Source: Mesostigma viride
Lineage: Eukaryota > Streptophyta > Mesostigmatophyceae > Mesostigmatales > Mesostigmataceae
Direction of reading: 5' to 3'
Length of the DNA: 64,000 bases
NCBI GenBank assembly: GCA_009746045.1
Contig: RPFO01000164.1
Location: 2,276,321-2,340,320, forward strand
A model generated the notes under the pieces. That model was given only the letters and a program-made list of their open reading frames with translations, had not been told where the DNA came from and did not search any database. The first letter of the stretch is position 1, and each line of letters begins with the position of its first letter. The position numbers and the translations under genes are program-made. Below, in pieces: positions 1 to 12,745 of this stretch.

Positions 1-640
1 GTAACTGACTGCATCTTTCAGCTTCGTTCAACCCACCCTCCTGGCCTTAAGAAGTCGATCTCCCTGAGGACCAAGCACCGCATTCAAAACAAGGGCTCTG
101 CCGCACTCTCTGCTACAGTACTTGGATCCCGGCCCCCCACACACATTCTTTTGTCGTGTATATGAATTCGATCCCGAGAGCTTGATGGCGAAGAAAAACC
201 GACGCATCATTCTCATACAAAACATCTGCCATTTCTGGCATGCTATCCGCGACACTATCTGTTGTCTCCACACAAAATCGTCATGCCGGCCTTCCTCATC
301 TCAAGGACCATGACAAGCTTAGAGCCCCCCTCGTTTTTCGCCTTTTCTTGCAATCTTTTTTAGAGCCAGTGTCAAACACTGCCTGATGTCTGAAACAATC
401 TCTTCAGGTGATCCACACAAAAAAGGGTGTAAACTTGTCAACGGCTTTTCTTTTGGCAATCGGGTTTCCGCGGCAAATATTCTGAAGTTCTTCATCCATT
501 TGTTCTGCAACAAACGAGTCATTTCCGAGGGGGGGTGGTTTAACGGGTGTATATAGTAATTTGTTTTTAGGTGAACGTTTATCATTCTATAAGAAAAGTG
601 AATGGACGTGGTACAACCTTCATTAGATATTTTAAAGCGA
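1..640. other. Unassigned sequence
   Basis: No gene, repeat or RNA is recognised. The short open frames on both strands lack domain-like composition and overlap each other, so they are left out. Confidence 0.5.
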
Positions 641-644
641 ACGA

Positions 645-1066
645 GACGGAAGAGAAACGACGGCGGGCCTAACCATCTCGGGATACATTGATATCACAAG
701 AAGACATTGGAGCCGTAACGCGAAACAACACTCACGAAATATTCTTCGACATCGAAAATAAAAAAAGAAACGACGCGGGCAACTATCATGGGATAACATT
801 GATATCACAAGGGACAATGGACCTGACTAGAATGCAACTTACACGACAAATACTTAGACATCGAAGATGCCAAAAGAAACGACGGCGGGTGCGTAACTAT
901 TCTGGAAAGATTTAGCTTACAAGAAGACAAGTTACCTGATGGGAGGGCATCTTTCACGAGATATATTTCGATATCGAAAAGGCAAAAGAAACGACGGCGG
1001 GCGTAACTAGCACAACCAATGTTGGTCATGTGCTCTTCCAGTAAGAGAAGAACGAGGCGGGCGTAA
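645..1066 (+). repeat. Degenerate tandem repeat, unit about 110 bp
   Basis: A core close to AAAGAAACGACGGCGGGCGT followed by AAC recurs near 652, 764, 873, 984 and 1045. The spacing is about 110 bp for the first four and about 60 bp for the last. Between cores, phrases such as TTGATATCACAAG and TCGACATCGAAAA also recur. The copies differ from one another, so the repeat is old. No function can be assigned. Confidence 0.6.
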
Positions 1067-1132
1067 CTATCACACGGTCAAAGAAGAGTGACGTTGGCAG
1101 AATTATGGTGTTTGTAAAAGGGAGGGGGGGTG

Positions 1133-2774
<1,642 letters not shown>

Positions 2775-3257
2775 AGTTAGTCTCCATGCTTTGCTGTAGA
2801 CTAAGTCTCAAAGGCATTGTGAATACAACGTATGAATAAGCCTTGTAAACCTACGTTGGTATGTGAATATAAATACCACGTGGGCTATGCAGATAGGAAT
2901 GCTAGTCGAGTCGCATACGTTTCCCTAGATAGGTACTTTGGGTACTGGGGTACGTGACAGATGTCAGTACCCAGTATACGTAGTGTCCTGTCATTGGACG
3001 GTACTAGAGTATCCTAGATAGGGACCGTACTGCAGCGTGCATTGATCTGTGATCACACGATGCAGTGACTAGACTGCTACCTGTCATCGTGCGGCCTCGG
3101 GCCAACGGTCTGCACCCAACGGTCACTGGCGGCGCAGCCAGTGAGAGGAACGTTGATAAAGGGTAAACCTATTTTCTAATGAACCAAGCAATTCATTGCT
3201 CACAGCATACAGTGTTCTCAAGCAATATATCACGTCGTTCATTTCTCATTCCTAACT
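2775..3257 (+). repeat. 5' LTR of Copia-related element
   Basis: This is a direct copy of 8708-9190 at a constant offset of 5933. Its first and last six bases, AGTTAG and CTAACT, form a short terminal inverted repeat. The two copies also share GG immediately before this boundary, so the exact edge is uncertain by two bases. Confidence 0.9.
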
Positions 3258-3811
3258 TGAATTTTATAAACGCTCTTCAGCAACATCAAACTCAACAACG
3301 GTTCAAACCGGCACTGGAAAAAAAAAGAAAAGAAAAGAAAAGAAAAGAGAAAAAGAAACTATATCTTGGGGACGACGATGATGATCAGCGTCGTCCGCCA
3401 GACAACAGGGCACCGGCTGATGTCGGTGCGCCTGCATGCAATAACAACAAAACAAAAAGAAGACAAAGAAAAAGAAAACAAAAGAACAACCATGACAATA
3501 CCAGCCAGGTGGAGGGTCCGGCTGCCGCGAGGCAGTCCGAACAACCCCCCTCCCCTGTGCGCCAGCCGGTGGCGGAGCCGGTTCCCCTACGGGGCACCGA
3601 CCAACCCTCTTCCCCGGCGGCTGCGACAGCAGCACCCACTGCTGGAGCAGCCATGGCGGCGGCAATGCGGCAGGAAAACAACCCCCCAGGAGGCACCGGC
3701 CCCGCGCCGGCCCCTGGGGCTTCCAGCGTAAGCAAGTCCGTTGCTTTCTTTCCTCATGCATGCTCTGATATAATGCTCAAGAGCGGTGGCTATCTTTTCA
3801 ACATATCATAA
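3179..3811 (+). CDS. Gag-like N-terminal region
   Basis: A 210-residue frame that begins inside the 5' LTR and runs into the internal region. It has a Lys/Arg/Glu-rich stretch (about residues 48-62), an acidic DDDDD run, a second Lys/Arg-rich block (about 90-105) and a Pro/Ala-rich tail. This composition suits a nucleic-acid-binding gag segment, but no family motif is visible. It lies in the same frame as the zinc knuckle near 4655, separated by stops between about 3811 and 4546. The true start may be downstream of the LTR. Splicing (a GTAAGC lies at 3729) or decay could explain the gap; I cannot decide. Confidence 0.45.
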   Translation: MNQAIHCSQHTVFSSNISRRSFLIPNLNFINALQQHQTQQRFKPALEKKRKEKKRKEKKKLYLGDDDDDQRRPPDNRAPADVGAPACNNNKTKRRQRKRKQKNNHDNTSQVEGPAAARQSEQPPSPVRQPVAEPVPLRGTDQPSSPAAATAAPTAGAAMAAAMRQENNPPGGTGPAPAPGASSVSKSVAFFPHACSDIMLKSGGYLFNIS

Positions 3812-4546
3812 CCAAACAGAAAGCTATCGCTGCAGCATGAGGAGCATAGAAACGCTCCAGCTGTTATGTGATAAAAGCACTCCTGGCCTATCCCCATCGC
3901 CGGCGGTGGGCGGCCTGGGCTGGACGGCATATGCAAACGAGACAAGTATCTCCGTCCACCCCAACGTGACTTATCTGAATGAATGTCATGTCTTTTGAAC
4001 GCAGATCTCCCCATTTTATTTGGGATGAGTGTAAGGGTATTGTTGCTTTCTTGGCAGCACAGCCTCTACCCTCTAGGGAGACTGTTGATCCTCTCTATGT
4101 CAGGGCTGAGGGCCCTTAATCAAACCCACTGCTGTCAACTCCCTAGACATGGAGCTTGCCCAGCCGCCGCACATAATCAATAACGCATGCAGTAGTGGCA
4201 GAAGCCATTACCAAACGCATGTACTTGCGGGTAAAGACATGGCTGGTGCTAACGCTCAAGCAGCACCGGGAGGCAATAACAAGAAACACTAACAGAAAAC
4301 AAACAAACAAACAAAACTGTTACCAAACCATGGTTGGTGTTGAGGCAGCACAGATGCTGTCCTCTCACTGCAAACAAACAAACGAAACTGTTACCAAACC
4401 ATGGTTGGTGTTGAGGCAGCACAGCTTCTGTCCTCTCATTACAAGCAAACAAACGAAAATGCTACCAAACCATGGTGGGTTTTGAGGCAGCAAAGATACT
4501 GTCCTCTCAATCAATACAATGAACAAACAAGAAAAGCTGCGATTAA
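3812..4546 (+). other. Non-coding gap in gag with three 70-bp tandem units
   Basis: Stops interrupt all frames. From about 4300 to 4510 a unit of about 70 bp occurs three times (ACTGTTACCAAACCATGG and its variants at 4316, 4386 and 4457). Each copy carries AAACAAACAAAC and GTTGAGGCAGCA. A related phrase, TTTTGAGGCAGCAA, occurs within pol at 4889, so these units may be duplicates of coding sequence. Confidence 0.55.
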
Positions 4547-4591
4547 TTAATTAACAATAACAATACCAACAACAGGCCCTCACAGGGCAAT

Positions 4592-4624
<33 letters not shown>

Positions 4625-4816
4625 AGGCAACCTGGCAACCCTGGAAGGGTCAGGTGCCTGAGGTGCTTCCAGACGGGGCACAGCCGCAACCAGTGCAACC
4701 ACAACCCTACACTGGTCAACAATGTGGATCTCTGCCCAGGCTGCCACTACACGAGGCACAACCTGGCCAGCTCCAGGCAGCCGTTGCAACAGGCCTCGCT
4801 ACCCAAATCAATGTGA
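4547..4816 (+). CDS. Gag nucleocapsid: CCHC zinc knuckle
   Basis: The frame opens at 4547 after a TAA. It encodes an Asn run from a (CAA)n tract (about 4592-4622) and then CLRCFQTGHSRNQC, an exact C-x2-C-x4-H-x4-C retroviral-type zinc knuckle (4655-4696). A second, partial CPGCHYTRH motif follows. The frame ends in TGA at 4814. Pol (from 4722 or earlier) lies one base ahead, so it would need +1 frameshifting or splicing; a GTGAGT donor-like site lies at 4813. In the family this protein packages the element RNA. Confidence 0.75.
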
Positions 4817-7481
4817 GTTCTCTCACCTTGCTTACTCTGAGGATGATGATCTCATTACCATTGGGGATGGCAGCCAGGGCATAATTGATTTTGAGGCAGC
4901 AACCTTACTGTCCTCCCAACACCCTGTACTGGAACCTTACATAAAAGCACTAACCCCTACTGTTGACAACTCCATAGATATCAAGGAGCTTGCTCATCAG
5001 CTGCACCTAGCCATGGGTCATGAAACAGTGGCTGAGGAACTGGCCAGACGGCTGGGGGGTAGTAGCATGGGAAAACAACTCAGGAATGCAGTAAAACTGG
5101 CTAGACAACACTGTCAAGAATGTCAGTTCAATAGCCCCAAACCTCAAAAATGGCATACTGCAACTCCTTCCACCACTAGGGGCATGATAGTGGGGGATGT
5201 GATGCACATCAACAAAGATGTCCAACCCTACCTGATCCTAAAAGACTCATGGTCCAGGTTCACAGTAATGGAACCCCTACCTGGCATGTCTGCAGGGCAG
5301 CTACGTGTTGCACTCATGATTGCTTTACCCAGATTCTACCCAGTTGACAGAATTTTGCTTGATCAACAATTTTCTTGTCTGACTGACCTGGAAGGGTGTG
5401 AAGCAATAGAGATTGCTGGGCTGGAAGATCATGAGGGTCAGGGGGTCATTGAAAGAACCATCAGATCTGTCAAAACCCTACTAGCCAAAAATCCTTCCAA
5501 GGATGCTACTTCAGGGGTCTATTGTGACAGGGCACTCTGGTGTCATGAAATGTGCACAACCCTAAACATGAGACCTGTCTTGCATGCCAAGTGGGGTGAA
5601 GTAATCCCAGCAGGCCTGCAGGCAGGTGTATATCCCCCAGAGGTGATAGCACTGTACAACACTGCACGTGCACAAACCTCAGCAAAACTGGCAGAAAAAG
5701 ATAAAACCCATCCCAGGCCAGTATTCCAAAAAGGTGATCAAGTTCTCTATTACAAGGAAAACAGCTTTGGTAAGGTTGGAACTTGGCTAGGTCCAGTTAC
5801 CATCCGTGGATTTACCAAAAACAGCAAGACCGTGGAGGTCAAGCACAATATCAATGGGAAGCGTCACAGGGTGAGCTGTCATAGAATTAAGAAGTATTAT
5901 TCTCCCATGGCAGACGTGCCTGGGGAAGAGTCTTTAAGCATGGACTCACTACTTCTATCTGGCAACTCCAGCATGCCCAGCAGTAGCCCTGAGCCACCAA
6001 TTACTGCTGTTGACAGCACCACAGCACCCTCTGTGAACCCTTCCACCCTCAGTGAAGCCAGGCCCACTTCACAACCTGGGGATTGCTTAACCAGGCACGA
6101 GGTAGCTGGGTTGGAAGCATTAGCTCAGCCCCAAGGCACCAAATTGTCTGCCAACCCTCCCGCTCTGAGGTCAAGATTGGCAGTCGCCTTGCAAGCATTA
6201 CACAGGTCACATAAGCAACAAGCTGCTGTGGCCGAAGGGTTGGCAAAAGTCTCAGCTGTGTGCACTAGTCAGGACCCCTGGACCCTGGCAATAGACACTC
6301 AGGCACAGGTCAGTGTGATCAGTGCACAAGCCATCCCTGGTCTTGAGATTGCACCTTCATTTTGGGCACGGGTGCAGGATTTCTCAGGCCAAAGCTCACT
6401 GGATGTAGTGGGACAGGTGATGCTCCCTATACTTGGTATTCAGACACCCTTCCAGGTGGTGGAGGGGTACTCTGGTAACACCTTGTTGGGGGAACCTTTT
6501 GTATCCTATCCTGGGGTGCTTATCTCAGCTAATGAGCTCAGTGTCACAGGGGTGGGTGCAGTTCCTCTGGACCACTTTAAAATCCCTCTCTCCAGTATTG
6601 TCCCTGGTATGGATGCTGTCATCAAGGCAGTCAACACTCAGTATGCACCAGGGGAGATCCCTGATCTGGACAAGTTAGTGCACAGCCAGTTCCTCCATCC
6701 CTCAGCCTTTGGGCTGGGTAAGTGGGACATAGCCATGCACTCACCCCACCAAATCTCCCACGTCATACAAGAATGCAAAACACAAAAAGGGTTTACCAAG
6801 TGGCTGATGGCCATTGTCCACCAAGCCAGGCAGGAATGGGTCCTGCCCAACCCCAAAAACCCTCAATACAAACCTCCTGTCACCCCTTCATGGGACGTGC
6901 CAGAGGGAGCCAAAAAGCTCAGATTAAAATTTGTTCTCAAACAAAAACCACAAAAAGTGGGCTCCCCAATCTTCCATGCCAGACCATGTGTCACAGAATT
7001 AAAGGGGACATCCACACTGCCAAAAGGGGAAACCTACACACCTGGGCTGCAACAAACCTCACTCAGGATCATGCTCTCCCTATTCCTCCACAACCTCAAT
7101 GCAGGCCAAGACTATGTCTGCAAAGCCACTGATATTAAAAGGGCCTTCCTCAGGGGGGACCCAGAAAAGGCTGAATCTGTGTGGAAAGGGAAGGTGTACG
7201 TGGTAGACACCCCAGCTGTGTGGAAACCTTATATTGATGAGCCCCACCTTATCATCAACATTGGGGTGGAAGGGCTTGTCAGTGCCCCAAAATTTTCAGA
7301 GACTCAGCAGAGGAAGTATTCAAAAAGCTCAAGGCCACGTATGATGACCTGGACCCATGCTTTTTTGTTGTACCCACCCCCTCTGGACTGCTGTTCTTTG
7401 TGTGGCATGGAGATGACCAACTCATTTGTGGGCCTAGAGCTGAGGTGGAAAATTTATTCAGCAGGTCCAGGAATCATATGA
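4722..7481 (+). pseudogene. pol: Pol polyprotein: integrase, retropepsin-like domain, RT N-terminal part
   Basis: Residues about 92-134 form an HHCC-type zinc-binding region (H95, H100, C131, C134). Residues about 155-250 carry the integrase core with candidate catalytic D159 (GDVM), D214 (ILLDQ) and E244 (VIERT). Residues 334-392 resemble a GPY/F module (KGDQVLYY, TWLGPV), which is known mainly from Ty3/gypsy integrases. Residues 520-600 resemble retropepsin, but the active-site triad reads DTQ instead of DTG; the LLGEPF loop is present. From about 720 the sequence is Copia-type RT (ATDIKRAFLRG at 802-812). Near 7290-7296 a one-base frameshift in AAAATTTTC moves the rest of RT to another frame, so the last residues of this ORF are not real. 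The ATG at 4722 is only the first in frame. Confidence 0.85.
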
Positions 7482-7504
7482 GATTGGCAAACAGGTGGAA
7501 TTGA
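7289..7504 (+). pseudogene. RT continuation in shifted frame
   Basis: In the frame shifted from the preceding ORF, the sequence continues as RT: RDSAEEVFKKL, then FVWHGDDQLICGP, the equivalent of the YVDD catalytic box, at about 7400-7430. It ends at TGA 7502. A further piece in a third frame (QFCGIMLQLHRQPDHG, from about 7516) matches the segment that normally follows in Copia RT. The RT therefore lies in at least three frames. Confidence 0.75.
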
Positions 7505-7763
7505 GCACAACCCCCATCCAGTTCTGTGGCATCATGTTGCAGCTGCACAGGCAGCCAGATCATGGGTCTGCTCTCTCTCTCCTCCTGCAGAATATATCCA
7601 AGATTGTCTAGATCTGCTGCACACACTACCTCCCCTTACACATGTGTGCCACTGTTCAGGGCAAACTGGGGTGGTGGTCAGCCATCTGTGGGGCTCCCTT
7701 AGCTGTCATCAGCAGGGTCACCCATGATGTTCTAGTCAAATCAAATGCAGTCACATCAGGAAG

Positions 7764-8333
7764 TTGGTCAATGACTGTCCCCCCCTCATCCTCCATGGCC
7801 TGAATCTGATGGAAGACATCCACATCCAATGTGTCATGGACAGCTCCATGGAGAGCAGAACAATCAATCAGATGGGGGCACGGGAATCAGGGCTGTTTTT
7901 TCTCACCAACAGGTCAGATTACATGTCCCTCACTTCCTGGTACAGCAGGCTACACCGCAGAAAACCTGGCAGCAGCAACTCAGCTGAATGTCGTGCTGTG
8001 GTGTCTGCTGCATTGCATGCTCGTTCCCTGCAGCACATGCTCACCTGGCTACAAACCCAGGCAGGCAGCACATGCAATGTCATCTCACATCTCTATACTG
8101 ACAGCCAATCTGTGATCAGTTTTCTAACCAAGAAATCTGTTTCTGCTGCTGTCCACACTGACTTGGATTGGGTGATCCTCAAACAGGAGGCCACCTATTT
8201 TTCCAGCTGGACTCATGTGGATGATGAGGACAACCCAGCAGACGCTCTCACGAAGCTGCGGGATGCTGCTGGCCAACAGTACCAGCTCCTCTTTCAGAAC
8301 ATGAACCCCTATGATATCAGAGTCAGTGTTTGA
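7764..8333 (+). pseudogene. Copia-type RNase H
   Basis: The 189-residue frame carries SSNSAECRAVVSAAL, LYTDSQSVISFL, HTDLDWVI and DEDNPADALTKL, the ordered motifs of Copia RNase H with candidate acidic residues D, E and D. It ends at TGA 8331, about 375 bp before the 3' LTR. It is in the same frame as integrase but separated from the shifted RT segment. The M start is incidental because the domain is part of the polyprotein. Confidence 0.85.
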
Positions 8334-8707
8334 ATAAATGACTGGCCATAGCACAGTACACAACCACCACACCCCCTTACCACAGCGATAGCTGCTGGGC
8401 GCCATAAAATTCAACACATTCGTTGTGGGGTGTGAGTGCTGGCTAGGTCAGATTTGTATCCATTTGCAGCTTGAGGACACAAGCTTTGTATCCACTTACT
8501 TAATGTGTGCTCCAATAACTGGCCAAACCAGCCAGCTGTGTACACCTTATTTAATGTGCAATATAACACCTGGCCAGAACAGCCAGCTGTAACCAACCTG
8601 GCTCAACCAGCCATGTCTCTTTTGTACCCCTAATCAACTTAAAAACAATAACAATAATGTTGGGGGTGCAGACCTGCATTAAGAAATAAATAATAAAACA
8701 ATACTGG
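8334..8707 (+). other. 3' non-coding part of Copia-related element
   Basis: No ORF. It contains repeated phrases related to CTGGCCAAACCAGCCAGCTGT (about 8518-8610), giving a small degenerate tandem repeat. A TGTTGGGGGTGC purine-rich stretch lies at 8657. The bases next to the LTR (AAAACAATACTGG) are a poor polypurine tract. Confidence 0.5.
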
Positions 8708-9190
8708 AGTTAGTCTCCATGCTTTGCTGTAGACTAAGTCTCAAAGGCATTGTGAATACAACGTATGAATAAGCCTTGTAAACCTACGTTGGTATGTGAA
8801 TATAAATACCACGTGGGCTATGCAGATAGGAATGCTAGTCGAGTCGCATACGTTTCCCTAGATAGGTACTTTGGGTACTGGGGTACGTGACAGATGTCAG
8901 TACCCAGTATACGTAGTGTCCTGTCATTGGACGGTACTAGAGTATCCTAGATAGGGACCGTACTGCAGCGTGCATTGATCTGTGATCACACGATGCAGTG
9001 ACTAGACTGCTACCTGTCATCGTGCGGCCTCGGGCCAACGGTCTGCACCCAACGGTCACTGGCGGCGCAGCCAGTGAGAGGAACGTTGATAAAGGGTAAA
9101 CCTATTTTCTAATGAACCAAGCAATTCATTGCTCACAGCATACAGTGTTCTCAAGCAATATATCACGTCGTTCATTTCTCATTCCTAACT
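8708..9190 (+). repeat. 3' LTR of Copia-related element
   Basis: Direct copy of 2775-3257. It is followed at once by AGAGG and the GAGAGG microsatellite. Confidence 0.9.
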
Positions 9191-9208
9191 AGAGGGAGAG
9201 GGAGAGGG

Positions 9209-9660
9209 AGGGCGTAAGCGTAAGCGTAAGCGTAAGCGTAAGCGTAAGCGTAAGCGTAAGCCTAAGCGTAAGCGTAAGCGTAAACCTAAGCGTAAGCATA
9301 ACCGTAAGCGTAAGCGTAACCGTAGGGAGAGGGAGGGCGTAAGCGTAAGCGTAAGCGTAAGCGTAAGCCTAAGCGTAAGCGTAAGCGTAAACCTAAGCGT
9401 AAGCATAACCGTAAGCGTAAGCGTAACCGTAGGGAGAGGGAGGGCGTAAGCGTAAGCGTAAGCGTAAGCGTAAGCGTAAGCGTAAGCGTAAGCGTAAGCG
9501 TAAGCGTAAGCGTAAGCGTAAGCGTAAGCGTAAGCGTAAGCGTAAGCGTAAGCGTAACCGTAAGCGTAAGCGTAACCGTAAGCGTAACCGTAAGCGTAAC
9601 CGTAAGCGTAACCGTAAGCATAAGCGTAAGCGTAAGCTTAAGCGTAACCGTAACCGTAAG
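9209..9660 (+). repeat. (CGTAAG)n hexamer array, first block
   Basis: Tandem CGTAAG units are mixed with CGTAAC, CCTAAG and CATAAC variants and broken by GGGAGAGGGAGGG spacers near 9327 and 9433. It ends in CCGTAAGAGGGATGG, a boundary repeated at about 10930. It is not a match to the common plant or algal telomere unit TTTAGGG. Confidence 0.9.
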
Positions 9661-10645
9661 AGGGATGGAGGGAGGGAGGGATGGATGGAGGGAGGGAGGG
9701 AGGGAAAGGGAGAGGGAGAGGGAGAGGGAGAGGGAGAGGGAGAGGGAGAGGGAGAGGGAGAGGGAGAGGGAGAGGGAGAGGGAGGAGGGAGAGGAGAGGG
9801 AGAGGGAGAGGGAGAGGGAGAGGGAGAGGGAGAGGGAGAGGGAGAGGGAGAGGGAGAGGGAGAGGGAGAGGAGAGGAGAGGGAGAGGAGAGGGAGAGGGA
9901 GAGGGAGAGGGAGAGGAGAGGGAGAGGGAGAGGGAGAGGGAGAGGAGAGGGAGGGAGAGGGAGAGGGAGAGGGAGAGGGAGAGGGAGAGGGAGAGGAGAG
10001 GGAGAGGGAGAGGGAGAGGGAGAGGGAGAGGGAGAGGGAGAGGGAGAGGGAGAGGGAGAGGGAGAGGGAGAGGGAGAGGGAGAGGGAGAGGGAGAGGGAG
10101 AGGGAGAGGAGAGGGAGAGGGAGAGGGAGAGGGAGAGGGAGAGGGAGAGGGAGAGGGAGAGGGAGAGGGAGAGGGAGAGGGAGAGGGAGAGGGAGAGGGA
10201 GAGGGAGAGGGAGAGGGAGAGGGAGAGGGAGAGGGAGAGGGAGAGGAGAGGGAGAGGGAGAGGGAGAGGGAGAGGGAGAGGGAGAGGGAGAGGGAGAGGG
10301 AGGGCGTAAGCGGAGAGGGAGAGGGAGAGGAGAGGGAGAGGGAGAGGGAGAGGAGAGAGGGAGAGGGAGAGGGAGAGGGAGAGGGAGAGGGAGAGGGAGA
10401 GGGAGAGGGAGAGGGAGAGGGAGAGGGAGAGGGAGAGGGAGAGGGAGAGGGAGAGGGAGAGGGAGAGGGAGGGAGAGGGAGAGGGAGAGGGAGAGGGAGA
10501 GGGAGAGGGAGAGGGAGAGGGAGAGGGAGAGGGAGAGGGAGAGGGAGAGGGAGAGGGAGAGGGAGAGGGAGAGGGAGAGGGAGGGCGTAAGCGGAGAGGG
10601 AGAGGGAGAGGGAGAGGGAGACGGAGAGGGAGAGGGAGAGGGAGA
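9661..10645 (+). repeat. Purine microsatellite (GGGA, GGAT, GAGAGG), first block
   Basis: It starts with GGATGGAGGGAGGG and continues as (GAGAGG)n, with GGCGTAAGCG interruptions near 10304 and 10585. It forms a compound unit of about 1280 bp with the preceding hexamer array, since the same boundary recurs at about 10941. Confidence 0.9.
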
Positions 10646-10938
10646 GGGAGGGCGTAAGCGTAAGCGTAAGCGTAAGCGTAAGCGTAAGCCTAAGCGTAAG
10701 TGTAAGCGTAAACCTAAGCGTAAGCATAACCGTAAGCGTAATTAAGCGTAACCGTAGGGAGAGGGAGGGCGTAAGCGTAAGCGTAAGCGTAAGCGTAAGC
10801 GTAAGCGTAAGCGTAAGCGTAAGCGTAAGCGTAACCGTAAGCGTAAGCGTAACCGTAAGCGTAACCGTAAGCGTAACCGTAAGCGTAACCGTAAGCATAA
10901 GCGTAAGCGTAAGCTTAAGCGTAAGCGTAACCGTAAGA
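10646..10938 (+). repeat. (CGTAAG)n hexamer array, second block
   Basis: Shorter version of the 9209-9660 array with the same variant units and the same closing sequence. Confidence 0.88.
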
Positions 10939-11906
<968 letters not shown>

Positions 11907-12745
11907 TTTAGCCACATCGTGTTTTGTTCTTGGATTGATGACGCACCGCACGCAACGCTCGTGACCTGCACCCGCAGGCGAAAAAGAACGAACCACAATG
12001 ATAGCATGGTTGTGAGTGACAATTGACGACATCACGCTACAAGGAGCATGACGCAAAAGGGATTAAAAATCGGCATGAAAAACCTGGTGAAAAATAAGAG
12101 GGAGAGGGGGGGGATCAATACCCTCACAATTCGGCATCATACCTGCCAACTTCTACATGGGAACTTGGAAAGAGAGCCGAGTTGTAATATGTCGACAGCA
12201 CTCACTTAGCCCCTGGAAGCTCGAATGGCGCTGGCTTTGTGGGTGTCTTCTTCTCCACCTTTGGCAGCGTCTGTTGGCCGTATTCCAGCATACAGATTGT
12301 ATAGGGTGTCCGCGCCGAAAATCCATTGGATGAGGGAAATAGCTATCATTCCGAGACGACAGCACGCGGTTAATCAGCCAAGCAGATTATAACGTGGCCG
12401 AAACATCCTGATCCATAATACCTGGACAGGTAGGAGATCTAGAAGCTTAAAGTGATTTTGAAAGGCATGCGGACATTCGCGAAAAATACGCAAGGCACTT
12501 ACTGGAGCTTTGTGCAAAGCGGCCGGAACGGGCCTCGCAACAATGGTAGGCGTTTTCGACTCTGCCTTCGCGGAGGTGACGAACTATGGGGGCTGCACCC
12601 GCAGGCGAAAAACAACGTAGACCACAGTCGGCCACTGGCTACCACACCATCACGGTCACTGGACGTGCGGTGGCGGGCGTGGTGGGCGCATCCGGCGGTG
12701 CGCGCCTGCAAAACACCGCATCAATTACCTGGGCGGGCAGGGTGC
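11907..12745. other. Unassigned sequence
   Basis: No gene is recognised. CTGCACCCGCAGGCGAAAAA occurs twice (near 11968 and 12594), suggesting a decayed dispersed repeat. Several short overlapping ORFs have no domain signal. Confidence 0.45.

Larger units (their letters stand above)
2775..9190 (+). mobile_element. Copia-related LTR retrotransposon, complete but frameshifted
   Basis: The 6.4-kb element is bounded by 483-bp direct LTRs and inserted in the purine microsatellite. It encodes a basic gag-like N-terminus, a CCHC zinc knuckle, an integrase, a retropepsin-like domain, a Copia-type RT and a Copia-type RNase H. The order seen is integrase, protease, RT, RNase H; Copia elements normally have protease before integrase. 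The LTRs start AGTTAG and end CTAACT, an imperfect departure from the usual TG...CA. The LTRs look identical over the stretches compared, so insertion is recent, yet pol has frameshifts, which may partly be sequence errors. No clear primer-binding site or strong polypurine tract was found. Confidence 0.88.

Noticed and set aside
3303-3761. Minus-strand ORFs opposite gag
   Set aside because: Shadow frames in repeat-biased codons; phenylalanine runs come from the A-rich plus strand.
9209-9660. Interstitial telomere
   Set aside because: CGTAAG and its complement CTTACG do not match known telomere units such as TTTAGGG or TTAGGG.
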